Below, piece after piece: positions 1 through 11,049 of a DNA stretch of 64,000 bases. This stretch comes from Rhizophagus irregularis. Lineage: Eukaryota; Glomeromycota; Glomeromycetes; Glomerales; Glomeraceae. The position numbers and the translations under genes were made by a program. The stretch is from assembly GCF_026210795.1 (NCBI RefSeq), contig NC_089430.1, positions 2,728,001 through 2,792,000 on the forward strand. Direction: 5' to 3'. The notes under the pieces were generated by a model. The model ran no database searches and was not told the DNA's origin. It worked only from the letters and a program-made list of their open reading frames with translations. The first letter of the stretch is position 1, and every line of letters begins with the position of its first letter.

Positions 1-61
1 AATAATAATCAGTAAACATAAATATTTTTAAAATAGATAATATAATACTACTTTAATTAAA

Positions 62-1399
62 CTTACTATTATTATTTATTAGGTATATCGAAATCATAAG
101 GTTTGTATTATCATTATTATAAGCCTCATTCAACATTACACAAATTACAATAAAAATAATAATCATCTTAGGTCTTTTTAACGGATCAGCATCCCAACAT
201 TGTTTCATTAATTGGTTATATCCTGGTGGAATTTCTGATCTAATTTTTGGTCTCATACCGTTTACTTTCATTGCAAGATCATAATCATGTTCGTAATTAT
301 TAAAGGGGGTTTGACCTGATGAAATTTCCCACATAAGTATACCAAAACTATAAATATCAGATGCGAAAGTATATTCTTTTCCAATTATAACCTCAGGTGC
401 TACATAAGGAAGATTTCCATATATACTTTTAATGGTTTATCAGCGGGCCCACAAAATCCAAAATCACCTATATACCAAAAATCGCTACATTGAATACAAA
501 ATGTTTCCAGAATGTAAATCTCGATGAATTGCGTTGTTACAATGAATTCCAATAAGTGCACAAATTATACGATAAACTAAATATATTTTTTCTTTCCATG
601 TATGTTGATGTTGTAAATATTTTCTTAAATCTTTATTCAATAATTGCAATACAAGCATATAAACTTTATTTATTGGATCTTGAGTTAAACCATAACATTT
701 AACAAAGGTAGGAAATTTGTTACCTAATGTTAAATGTGATTTTGCCTATACATATTTTTAAATTAATAATTATTACGTATTTTAAAATATATAAAATAAA
801 TTAAATTTAAATTATTACCTCATCAAACTAGCATTTTCAATATTTTCCAATTTTTTAAGAATGACTTCAGGTGGTTTCGATCTTTCTAATTGTCGTTTTT
901 CGGAATTCTACTCAACATATTCTCCATCAGTCCAAAGTGCTGAATAAATCTCGGAGTATCCACCTTTAGTTATATATTTACTATTTTGTAATTTATTATA
1001 TGGTATCCATTCAATAATTTTATCTGGACGAAGTGATACTTTTTGACATTCTTGTATTAGATTATCAATATCACTATTTCCAGATGTCCAGTTAGAAAAA
1101 TTATTTATTAAATAGGTTCGAACGCAATGTTCACAATATAATGTAGCAAAACAATCTTTTTGACATTCTTTACACAATCTTTTTGTTCCTTCATTAAGAA
1201 GAACTTTTTGGTAATCATGATCTTCTATTAATATCCTTATTGCTTCCAACTTTTCATCGCTTATAAGAGATTCATCATCAAAAATTGATTTTATTTGAGA
1301 TTCATGAATTTCGGTCATGTCATTGTAAATGCTAACATCTATTAATGCATCAACTTTTCTAATTGCAGCATAAACAAGTTCTTTCCTAATAGCAGCCAT
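62..1399 (-). pseudogene. TKL-like kinase copy A, degraded
   Basis: Relic of the kinase family that is intact at 31986-33814 and 36183-38038. The start codon (1397-1399) and the N-terminal 163 codons are open, including the Cys cluster (LCKECQKDC, LYCEHC) and a glycine-loop-like KGGYSEIYSA. At 908-910 the Trp codon of the intact copies (VEWNS) is TAG. The segment before the first splice site lacks about 12 nt, which shifts the frame. The catalytic part survives as HRDLHSGN near 505-530 and an ISSGQTPF segment. Beyond LKRPKM the end of the kinase domain is deleted and joined almost directly to the exon-4 homologue (about 81-104). The left window edge cuts the rest. It cannot make an active kinase. 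Confidence 0.85.
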
Positions 1400-2392
1400 A
1401 ATAAAATCTAAGATAATTTGCTCAAAAGTTGAAATTGCAAAAGAAGAAAATATTAAGATAATGAAAATTACGGAATTTTTATACTATTACGGTTTATAAA
1501 CTCTGGGATTCTCCCACGCCCAACTTATGTTCGTTGTGCATGCATTACATTCTTATAATTTCAGGTGAAGACTATAATTTTTTTTTAAATCTTTTACCAA
1601 GAAATAAAAACATATTTATTATTTATATTTACGTTTAAAAAAAAAATTTTTTTTTTTATCTGACTGACATACGGAAAAACAAATTAAGTTTGTTACAAGA
1701 AATTTGCGCCACAATTATTATTTATAAATTTATGAATATACAATTTTTTCTTTTAACCATTTTAAACCGTTAGTAAAATAAGTATCTTTGTTTAAAAAAA
1801 AAAGAGTAATGGCCTATCGCCATGGTGATGAGTTGATCGATATCATGTGATTATAGAGTATTAATAACCGCCACAGTTCAATTTGCTAGTATAACTGATC
1901 TTTTTTTTACTGACATTCCTTCATCTGTTCTTTTACTCTCCTTTCACTTTCTCGTCTTTTCACTTCCCTTCGTTCTTTTATTTGTCCATCTCCCATCCTT
2001 TCCTTTCATGTGTGTACTTTTAATTTATATTATTTGGATATTTTGGAGTTCTTCCACAACATGAATTAATTATAAGTCGTAATATCTCAAAAATGATGAT
2101 AGTGTGGGTATTTGTTGGTTTCTCTTTTTCAACGAAACATTAGGTGAAATATTGACTTAGACAGCTCTTCAACTGGACGCAGGATTTCAGTGGATGTTTT
2201 TTTTATTTTTTTATCCGTATTTTAAAGAACAGTTGCTAATTTCTTTCTTTTTTTTTAGACGGTCAACTCTCATAAATGCGTGGGAAATTAAGTTAGTAAC
2301 TTTTTTTTAGGGACTTTTATAACAAACTGTTTCTAACAGTTTGTTTCTTTTTTTTAAATGTAATGCATGGAATTATGGTAAGATTTATTTTT
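1400..2392. other. Flank of copy A and CT-rich stretch
   Basis: The first part resembles the 5' flank seen behind the other kinase copies (the 'aaactctgggattctcccac' segment and the following AT-rich DNA). A pyrimidine-rich tract lies at 1908-2010, of the kind often found just upstream of fungal genes. It precedes the exon-like modules at 2.4-3.1 kb and could be their promoter. No open reading frame of note. Confidence 0.35.
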
Positions 2393-3060
2393 TTATTTTA
2401 TTTTTTTTTTATTTTAGCAAATAATTTTAATGGTTGTTTCTTCTTTTGTAGATGGTTTGGTTATTCAGATATTGGATGTGTAGAAACTTGTGAGAAGGAT
2501 TAAGTTTCGATGTTAAAATTTGAAAACTTTAACAAAAATACATTATATTAACATTTTTTTTGGACCATAACAATAAGTGAAGTCTGGTAGGGTTATCGAA
2601 AATATAGAAAATTTTCTTCAAAATAATGTTCAACTTTATTTGGCTCTATTTTGTAGGAAATCATTTTCTGACTTGGATTCCGTACTCTCATCTGAGTTTT
2701 AGAAAGGTATTTCAAAACTTTAAATAAAAGTTGTTTCTAACTTTTTTTATTTTATTTCTAGAAATCCAGCCCGATTTTGGACTATGAGCCAAATTCTAGT
2801 AAGTTTTTAAATAATAATTCAAAAATTTTAAAAAACGTTTTATTGACTAATTTTTATAGATCCTGGGCTTATATTTTTAGTTGATGGTAAATTTAGTAAG
2901 TTCTTTCAAAATTTTTCTTTTTTTTTGTAGATTTAGATGGAACAGACTATCAGAATCAAAGTTTTGTTATGAAACCTACTAATCATATTTTTTGAAATAT
3001 TTTTTAATATTTTTTTTATTTGTAGATTCGGACAGGTTTCCTACCATCAGAATTTCCTCC
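2393..3060 (+). other. Run of short exon-like modules
   Basis: Several short segments are each preceded by a pyrimidine tract plus TAG, and some are followed by GTAAG. Clear ones are 2762-2798 (after TTATTTCTAG, before GTAAGTTT), 2860-2895 (after TTTTTATAG, before GTAAGTTC), one from 2931 (after TTTTTTGTAG) and one from 3026 (after TTATTTGTAG). A less clear one starts near 2659. Modules are about 35-50 nt with introns of about 35-130 nt. Frame continuity could not be established and one module (2860-2895) contains alternative GT sites, so this may be a decayed gene. It looks like the minus-strand module row at 28.1-29.8 kb in organisation, not in sequence. Function unknown. Confidence 0.35.
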
Positions 3061-3202
3061 TTTCAATTGAAATAACGAATTTATAATAATTTATAGATAG
3101 TAAATTTATGGTGGGTTTTATCAAATTATAATTTAAATGATTTTTGTGTTTTTGAAAGTGTTGAATTTGTTATTAATTTTTTAACATTTTTTTTTAGGTA
3201 GT

Positions 3203-3645
3203 ACAGTCGACTCTGGTTATAACGAACCTGTTTGTACCGAAACCTCGCTATACCGAATCATAATTTCCAGAACCGATTTTTTATAAATAATTTCACTGGA
3301 TATAACGAACTTTTATAATAAAACACTATATAACGCATCTGAACCAAACTTAACCAGCCCATATATATCAGCTATATAATAACTTTATACTTTCTATAAC
3401 GAACGGTCATGTGACTATATGTAGTCCAGGCCAATTTTATAGTGCTGACCAGAATTGCTAGTAATTTTTTCGAAAATTTATGTTAAAAGAAATTATAATT
3501 TTGGCCAGCATTACAAATTTGGCCTAAATTACCTATAAAGAAAACTAGTTCGGTATATTATATAACGAATTCACTATATACTGAACTAAACCTCCTGGAA
3601 CGGAGGGTTCGTTATCTCCGTATAACGAATTAGAACAATTTCTAG
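3203..3645. mobile_element. Non-autonomous element, pogo/Tigger-like ends
   Basis: Starts with CAGTCGACTCTGGTTATAAC and ends with an inverted relative (GGTTCGTTATCTCCG then TATAACGAATT). The motif TATAACGAA or its reverse recurs at least six times inside, mostly near the ends. CAGTCGACTC-type termini with ATAACGAAC are typical of pogo/Tigger-like Tc1/mariner elements (family knowledge). No transposase is present. The right border is not sharp. Another CAGTCAACTC end occurs at 54381. Confidence 0.55.
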
Positions 3646-4113
3646 GTGAATTTAGCAGATAGATTAGATTTACACTAGACATTCGATAGAATTAAGTAAT
3701 AGTTAAATCGATAATATAATTTGCAATATAATATAAATATCCAATAAAATTATAAATTTTCAGTAAAAAATTGGTGATATATCATTTTAATATTTATGTG
3801 ATATTGAAAATATATTGTATTAAATCCTTAACGATTTTAATGTGATATCTTCAAGATTCGTATAATAAATTAATAATAACGTTGTAGTGATAACTGTGAT
3901 GTGTCTGTGGCGCAACAATGTAGGAATATAAACCATTAAAACTATTACAATATTGGTGTTTTATTGATACCTTATCAATATCATATTGACATCGGAAAAA
4001 AATTTTATAGTTTCGGCAAAGTGAGCATAGCGAACATCCCGATTTTATCACAATTTTGCCGATCATCTGTAGATCATTTGTCGATCATTTAATCAATTTT
4101 ATCACTTCGCAAT
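3646..4113. other. No gene seen
   Basis: AT-rich. A 71-codon minus-strand reading frame here (3851-4066) has biased composition and no recognisable features. A segment with 'gcatagcgaa' and 'gatcggcaaa' words recurs in altered form near 5860-5930, suggesting old repeat DNA. Confidence 0.3.
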
Positions 4114-4438
4114 AATTAAGTTAATTAACTTCGATTGAAAAATTCTACATAATAATATATACTCAAATTTTGCATACAGTTTAATATTGGTTTGAAATTA
4201 CTGTATATAAAATTTTATTTAGATCGTATTACTATTGGATAACTTTTACTAGTAGAAACTTTTAAATTTTAAGCATTTTTATTAAAATTAAAAGTTTCTA
4301 TTAGTAAAAGTTATCCAATAGTAATGCGATCCAAATAAAATTTTATATACAGTAATTTCAAACCAATATTAAACTGTATACAAAATTTGAGTATATATTA
4401 TTATGTTGAATTTTCCAATCGAAGTTAATTAACTTAAT
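4114..4438. mobile_element. Long foldback MITE (arms about 155 bp)
   Basis: Nearly perfect inverted repeat. The left arm starts at ATTAAGTTAATTAACTTCGA and runs to about 4265; the right arm mirrors it from about 4283 to 4438, with a short AT loop. The arms differ at few positions, so the element is young or recently homogenised. No coding capacity. Confidence 0.75.
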
Positions 4439-4448
4439 ATAATAGCAT

Positions 4449-4567
4449 ATTTACTGTTATGTTAAATTAATTAACTTAAATTGGAAAATTCTACATAATA
4501 ATATATGCTCAAAATTTTCAAACAACTTATTATTGATTTGAATTTACTGTGTATCAAATTTTATTTG
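4449..4567. repeat. Third, partial copy of the foldback arm
   Basis: About 120 bp repeat the left-arm sequence again (TTAATTAACTT, then AAAATTCTACATAATAATAT, then ATTTTATTTGGATCA). It abuts and supplies the last codons of the reading frame at 4544-5221. Confidence 0.65.
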
Positions 4568-5221
4568 GATCACATCATCTTCTGTTTCTAACATATTATT
4601 AAATTCATCAGGATCATAAATTGTTTTTTGTTCTAATATTCTTTGATTTTTATAAAGAATATTAGACATTTTTTTAATTTTGTTACTTAAACTAATTTCA
4701 TCTGTAATTATTAATTGTGATATAATTTCTTGATAATCTGATTCAAATTGTTTTAGTTCTTCACCATTATATAAAATATCTTTTCTAAATGAATAAGTAT
4801 GATTTTCCATTGTTAAAATATTATCATCATCCTTTTTTTTGGAAATTGGTGCAGTATATTCTTCTAACATATTATAATCAGGATCATTATCTGTTTTTTT
4901 TCTGCACAAACTACAAATTTTAGCAGTCTCATCTAAATTTAAAATTGGTATTAATCTTTTTGGTATCTTTTCAAGATTAAGGTTTTTTGATCTCTTATTT
5001 GCATTTTTTGATTGGCTTTTATATTCATCATGCTTTGGATGAGAGCAAGTTTCATTATGTTTTAGGCTATAAGCCTCATTAATAATAAATTTATTATAGT
5101 GAGTTTGATATAATTTCATACCAACTAAAATAGTTTTTTTTTGTGTTATTGGAATTTTTGTATTATTAGTTATTGTCCTAATTACTCCTTTGCAATCAGT
5201 TGAGTTAAAACTGCAGGACAT
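4544..5221 (-). CDS. Cys/His-containing protein, 3' end replaced by repeat
   Basis: A 225-residue reading frame starting at the ATG at 5219-5221. It has Cys/His pairs that could bind zinc: C3 and C10 near the start, a CSHPKH segment near residue 60, and an ICSLCRKKTD segment near residue 105. The middle is Lys-rich and the C-terminal third is acidic and helical (EYTAPISKKK, then LKQFESDYQEI). I recognise the type as a lineage-specific Rhizophagus protein but know no function. The last nine residues and the stop are encoded by the foldback-arm repeat at 4449-4567, so the natural C terminus has probably been lost. The lineage attribution is from memory, not a search. Confidence 0.6.
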   Translation of the reverse strand: MSCSFNSTDCKGVIRTITNNTKIPITQKKTILVGMKLYQTHYNKFIINEAYSLKHNETCSHPKHDEYKSQSKNANKRSKNLNLEKIPKRLIPILNLDETAKICSLCRKKTDNDPDYNMLEEYTAPISKKKDDDNILTMENHTYSFRKDILYNGEELKQFESDYQEIISQLIITDEISLSNKIKKMSNILYKNQRILEQKTIYDPDEFNNMLETEDDVIQIKFDTQ

Positions 5222-6061
5222 TTTTTTTGAATAAAATTTCAGAAATTTAAAGTTAAAAAAGTGTTATTTTGTATTAAGTTAAAAAAAATAATATTTTTTA
5301 TATTAAATTGAATAATAATATTTTATATTGAAAATGATGTTAATTTTATAAATATTTCTTGTGAATTTTTTAAAGGACTATTTATAAAAAAGTGAACCAT
5401 ATAAATTTTAATCATTTTACTTTATTTATTTATTTTATATTGTTAATGAATTAATTCTTAAAATAGTTCATAAGATGTGCCAAAAATTAACCTTATTAAC
5501 CTTATAACAATTGCAAGTCTTTATTTAATGATAACTTCTTGGTTATTAAAAATTATTTTTGGTTATTTTAGCCATTAATTCTTGAATACCTAATTAATAT
5601 ATTGTAAAAGTTTCAAATTTCGCCCGAACATCTGTGGCTTCGCCCGAAGCTCCAAAGTCCGATTAAGAAATGATCAGCATATATATCAAATATTGAAAAT
5701 TTCGGCCTAAAGCTAACTTTGGCGCCACATTTTATTTTGCTACAAAATTTTTATACTAAATTATTAATATATTATACTATTAAAAAAACAATTTAAAATA
5801 ATTTTTTAGAATATTTATGGCCTGGAATAAAGTCTCAAAATTAGTGTGATATCACATATAATATAATCGGCAAATGATCGGCAAGGTGATATAAGCATAT
5901 TCGCTATGCTGGCAAAGTGCATATTTCATAAATTAGGATTAACTGAATATTCATTATGACAAAGTTCAGTTTTTCCAATAAACTTATTAATTTATAGTGT
6001 ATTACCATACCATATTATTGATTTTTAAAATATAATGAAAGATATATAAATAAATTTATTA
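5222..6061. other. No gene seen
   Basis: AT-rich DNA. A short 'cgcccgaa' direct repeat lies at 5620-5660 and words shared with 3.98-4.08 kb at 5860-5930. No supported gene or RNA. Confidence 0.3.
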
Positions 6062-6214
6062 GGGTATACTAAATATCACCAGTTGTGACGGTCACCAGTG
6101 ATGAAATTATGATGTAATACCGGCCAGTTATTTTATTAGATTTTAATTTTGGCCAAAAGTACATCATAATGCTGGTATGGTGACCATCATGACTGGTGAA
6201 CTTTAGCAATACCC
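6062..6214. mobile_element. Small foldback MITE, GGGTAT ends
   Basis: 153 bp with imperfect inverted ends: GGGTATACTAAATATCACC at the left and its relative GGGTATTGCTAAAGTTCACC in reverse at the right, with a GGCCAAAA/TTTTGGCC interior. A related but longer element occurs at 28529-28896 (GGGCATTACTAAATCTCACC). A 62-codon reading frame across it is a by-product of the repeat. Confidence 0.6.
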
Positions 6215-6649
6215 AATTTATATCATAAATAAAAATGTAAAAGAAGTTGTTACACATAAAATATAACCCATTTAAAGCTAATCTTTAAATCTAACCCCAA
6301 TAACCTCATTTACTAACTAGCTGGAATTAACATTGAATTATCCATAAAAGTAATCTCACAAATATTAAATTCGTATGAATTTTTGAATGAATGGTACAAG
6401 AGGAAGAAGATTTATCTATCTAACGGGAACACTCTATCTCTCAATGGCATCACGATATTTGATTTGTGTTTAATAAACAAAATTCTTAAAGAAATTTCAT
6501 AATACATAAAATAATAAAACTAACGATTTTAATATAATATTTAATGGTTCTATAATACACTAGTACTTCTCATCCTTAATAATGTTAGCTAGGAAAGCAT
6601 CACAAAACCATATTTACGTGAATGTTGTTATAAATGAAATTACAAAAAT
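6215..6649. repeat. Kinase-array 3' flank
   Basis: Shared with the DNA downstream of copies C, D and E (for example 31640-31985 and 35890-36180): the 'attaaatccgtatgaatt' segment, 'ctatttctcaatggcgtcac', and 'ccttaataatgttagctagg'. It marks the left edge of the duplicated unit for copy B. Confidence 0.7.
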
Positions 6650-9002
6650 TTACTTATCTAATTCTAATCTATTTAGATCCTTAATAAGTTCCTCTTGGTC
6701 TTTAGACGAATTAAGATCTTTGACTAATATAATAAAAGATAATAATTATTAAGCATATCCATTATTAATATAAATAATATAATGTTATTTTTGAATATAC
6801 ATACTATTATCAGGTATAATGAAATCGTAAGGTTTGCTATGAAATGCTATAAAGACATTATTTAAAGGTTACTACTATACTATGTGAAGAGATATAAAGT
6901 ACAATTCATAAATATTAATTACCTTCTTGTTCTTCTGTTGATATTAATATAAAAATAATAAACATAGTAATTTTTGAATAATTATTTATTTAAAATAATA
7001 ACAACTTTTATATTGATATCTTACCTTCAGTCGCATTTCTTAGTTCTGGTAAATTTTCAAATTGATGAAGTTTACTAGTTGATAATGAGGAACTTGAACT
7101 TAAATTTGAACTTAAACTAGAAATTTGAATTGAATTATTATATTCTAAAGTATTAAATTCATTTGCATCATTGTCATCTTTATAAAAATTATTACGCATT
7201 TTTAAAATCTCCTCATAAAGAGTACTTGTTTCAGGCCTTTTTAATGGATCAGCATCTCAACATTGTTTCATTAGTTCTTTAAATTTTGACGGAATTCCTG
7301 TTCGGATTTTTGGTCTCATACCATTAACTATTTTTATTGCAAGACCATAATCATGTTCATAATTATCAAAAGGTGTCTGTCCTGATAAAATTTCCCACAT
7401 AAGTATACCAAAACTATAGATATCAGATGCATAAGTATATTCTTTTCCAATTATAACCTCAGGTGCTATATAAGGAAGATTTCCATATATACTTCTTAAT
7501 GGTTTATCAGCGGGTCCACAAAATCCAAAATCGCTTATATAACAAAAACCATCACAATATAAAATATTTCCAGAATGCAAATCTCGATGTACCGCTCCGT
7601 TACAATGAATTCTATAAAGTGCATCAATAATAAACCAAAATATATTTATCTTTTCTTTTCATATATGTTGGTGCCGTACATATTTTCTTAAATCTGTATC
7701 CATTAAATGCATTACAAGCATATAATCCCCATTTGTATCTTGAGTTAAACCATAACATTTGGCAAGAATACCCTATAAAAAGTATTTATATTTAAAATAT
7801 AATTAAAAACTTTTTAAAATATATTTAAATTATACTTAAAATATATTTAATTTAAAAATTGCGAAATACTTATAATATACTTAAAATGTATTTAAAATTA
7901 TCTTAAAATATATTTCTAATATATTTAATTTTTGCCAAAATACTTAAAATATACTTAAATTATACTTAAATTAAAATTTAAGTATATTATAGATATATTT
8001 TTTACATACTTAAAATATACTTATAATATATTTTATAATATATTTTAAGTATATTTTAAATACATAAAAAATATACTTATAATAGTCTTATAATATACTT
8101 AAATTTTAATTTAAATATAATTTAAATATATTTTAAGTATATGGGCAAAAATTAAATATATTAGACATATGTTTTAAGATAATTTTAAGTATATTTTAGA
8201 TATATTAAAAATATATTTTAAGTATTTTGCAATTTTTTAAATTAAGTATATTTTAAATATATTTTAAATATATTTTAAGTATAATACTTTTTATAGGGAT
8301 ATTATGTTTATTACCTAATGCTAAATGTGAAGTTGCCTACAAATATTTTTAAAAACAATATTTGTTACATATTTTAAGATTTATAAAATTAAAATTATAT
8401 TTAAATTATTATCTCATCAAACCAACTTCTATTAGCATTTTCAACGTTCTTCAATTTTTTAAGTATTACTTTAAAAGTTCCTGATCTTTTAAATTATTGC
8501 TCCTTAGAAATCCATTCAATATAATGTCCATCAATCCAAATTGCTAAGTAAATCTCAGAACATCCACCTTTAGTTATATATTTAATATCTTGTAAATTAT
8601 TATATGGTATCCATTCAATTATTTTATCTGGCCGAAATGATTCGATCTGTCATTCTTGTATTAAATTATCAATATGACGATTTCCAGATGTCCAGTTTGA
8701 AAAATTATTTTTTAAATAGGTTCAAACACAATGTTCACAATATAATGTTGCCAAACACTCTAAAGCACAATTTTCACATAGTCTTTTTGTTCCTTTATTA
8801 TCTAAAACTTTAATATAATCATAATCTTTTGTTATTATTTTTATTGCTTCCCATTTTCATCTTTTGTAGGAGATTTATCATCAAGAATTGTTTGTTTCAT
8901 AAATTCAAATCGGTTTGTTACGTCATCGCGAATGTAAGAATCTGTTAATGCATCAGCTCTTTTAATTGCAGCATAAACAAATTCATATCTAATAGTAGCC
9001 AT
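6650..9002 (-). pseudogene. TKL-like kinase copy B, interrupted by a 528-bp foldback element
   Basis: Full-length but dead copy. All five exons of copy E can be matched: N-terminal exon from the ATG at 9000-9002, catalytic exon, 12-nt micro-exon near 6925, exon 4 near 6812-6853 and last exon ending near 6650. Lesions: a 1-nt deletion near 8850, a frameshift near 8485, a TGG-to-TGA change at the Trp of MKQCWDAD (just below 7257), and the insertion at 7771-8298 about 38 nt into exon 2. HRDLHSGN, DFGFCGPADKP and IAPE remain readable, so decay is fairly recent or catalytic codons were kept by gene conversion. Confidence 0.88.
7771..8298. mobile_element. AT-rich palindromic element in exon 2 of copy B
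   Basis: Begins CCCTATAAAAAGTATT and ends with the reverse complement. Nearly the whole 528 bp folds back on itself and consists of variants of 'atatacttaaaatatactt'. Flanks are ATA on both sides. Copy D lacks the insert at the matching place (ggcaag-gcga-ttatatttattacc, around 33094-33116), so the target site carries a 3-bp duplication. Same termini as the elements at 9297-9631, 54397-54592 and 23641-31153. Confidence 0.88.
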
Positions 9003-9296
9003 AACAAATTATATAAATTTGCCCAAAGAAAAATATATTAACTTTGAAATTGCAAAGAGAAAAAATAATGAGATAATGAAAAATAACGGAATTTTTATAT
9101 TATTATAGGAATACCGAGATCAGTTTGTCATGTTTGTCGTATAATTTATGAATTTTTTAATTACTGGTTGTCATGAATTTTTAATTACAGCTTATGAATT
9201 TTTAATTACGGCTAATTACGGTTATAAACTCCGAAATTCTCCCACACCCAATTGCCAATCGGTTTGTCATGTCTGTCGTACAGTTATAACTTATTT

Positions 9297-9631
9297 CCCT
9301 ATAAAAATGAAATGTATTCCTGTAAAAAAAGTCGATCTATTTTTTATATTCCATCTTTTTTCCGTAAAAGGCTCATATTTCCGGAATTAATCATTTTTCG
9401 TGAATAGATCCGTGAAAGGCTCATTTTTTTGGAGTTTTTACAGAAATAACGGATAAAATTTTTTTATAGTGTATATTCGTGTTCGTGTAAAAGCGTCTAA
9501 AAAAGCATGATTTTATCCGATTTATGTCTCATTACAAAAAACAAAAATTAAACAAAATGGTGTTTTTTTAGACTTTTATTACATATGAACACAAATATAA
9601 AACAAATTTAACACATTTCGTTTTTATAGGG
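9297..9631. mobile_element. CCCTATAAAA MITE
   Basis: Starts CCCTATAAAAATGAAATGTA and ends with ACACATTTCGTTTTTATAGGG. The right half matches the compact copy at 54397-54592; the left half holds extra DNA (about 9310-9480) with its own inverted GGCTCAT words, perhaps a second insertion. Flanks TTT and TTC fit a 3-bp duplication with one change. The empty site 'acttatttcaggcgaag' is present at about 34130 and, slightly altered, at about 38203. Confidence 0.85.
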
Positions 9632-10288
9632 TTCCAGGCGAAGTTTTTTTTTAATTTTGGCCAAAAATAAATTTAGGATCAGGAAAATAATACTTTTATA
9701 CAAAAAGGCTTGAATACAATATAACATGATTAAAATTATTGATTTTACATCTAAAGAAATCTGCACCATAATTATTATGTGTGTATGTATAAAATTATGA
9801 ATATTTTTATTTTTTAAAAAAAATTGTTAATAAGATCGTTTTAAATTTAAATATGTTTGCATATAATGTACATACCATTAAATCTGAACATGCAAAACAC
9901 GTTCGTAAAATATATTTGTTTAAAAAAAAGAGGCAATGTGGATTTAGAACGAGGCGTTAACAAATCACATTTGTGACAAAAAATGCAACGAATGCATTTA
10001 TTACATCATTTTCTTCACCTTTTCAAGAAACCAATAGAACCCAAATTGATCTCTTATAGAGAATTTCAATAATAAATTAAAGTACGCAATCTTACACATT
10101 TAAACGTTAATTTTTTCCAGTAGGTCATAACTTATAATAACGAAAAGCATAATTGCGCTAAATATATTGTATACTGTATATACAATTGGAAAAAATTACA
10201 TCATTAACTAAAAGTTAGTTAAATGATAAAAGTTTAATTAATTTAAACTACTATTTATGTAACTGGTAAGTAAAAAATATACAGTAAT

Positions 10289-10398
10289 CCCAGTAAATAG
10301 TTTTTATACCAAACGGCTCCAAATTTAAGCCAATCTAGAGCCAATTATATATGGATGAGCCCATTTGGTACAAATTTATACAAAAACTAATTACTGGG
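10289..10398. mobile_element. 110-bp MITE, CCCAGTAA ends
   Basis: Inverted ends CCCAGTAAATAGTTTTT and AAAACTAATTACTGGG. Flanked by TAAT on both sides. The corresponding sequence near 23212 (acagtaaataactgtttgattgatg) has one site and no insert. Confidence 0.75.
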
Positions 10399-10859
10399 TA
10401 ATTAACTGTTTGATTGATGCGTGAATATGACAACCAAAAATTTTTTTATGGTTAGGAACTTAAAAATCTAGTGATTAATCTATTTCCATTTATATTCAAA
10501 TTTTATCATTAAATTTATAACATAAATCTCTAAATCTCAGATTGAACTGTAAATAGTAAATTTTTTAAGATTTCTATGAATCAACCTTTGTCTTGCCTTT
10601 TTGACATTTGTTTATAAGTGATAAGCTGTTTTAATAGTAATTGATTATCAAAACGTATTAGCAAAAATTTTTTTTGTTTATGACGCGCTATAAAATAATT
10701 CACATAAATGTGATGATACATAGTAAAATGAACCAAATTAATTGTAATAAAATAGTTTTTACTATATTTCATTATGATATAAAATATGATACCAATTTTT
10801 AAAATTTAAAGATATAACATTAAAAGAAAACCCGATGTTTAGTTATATACAGTATTTTA

Positions 10860-11030
10860 TATATGCTGCCCAAATTATTTTGGGATGCCATAATTATAAT
10901 TTGGGATGCCATAATTCATTCGGTTTATATATAATTTACTATGTAAAGTGCCAAAATAATTTGGGATGCCATAATTGAATTTGGGATTTTACTTATAATT
11001 ACGGCAGTCCAAAATGATTTGGGTGGCATG
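10860..11030. mobile_element. Foldback MITE with 14-bp flanking direct repeat
   Basis: 171 bp with inverted ends (ATGCTGCCCAAATTATTTTGG against ATGCCACCCAAATCATTTTGG) and internal TTGGGATGCCATAATT repeats. It is bracketed by TATACAGTATTTTA at 10846-10859 and 11031-11044, while the sister flank near 35412 has a single TATACAGTATCTTA. A 14-bp duplication is long for a cut-and-paste element. Confidence 0.65.
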
Positions 11031-11049
11031 TATACAGTATTTTACAGGT

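Noticed and set aside
8604-8813. Plus-strand reading frames at 8604-8813 and 32988-33176
   Set aside because: Antisense shadows of kinase copies B and D.
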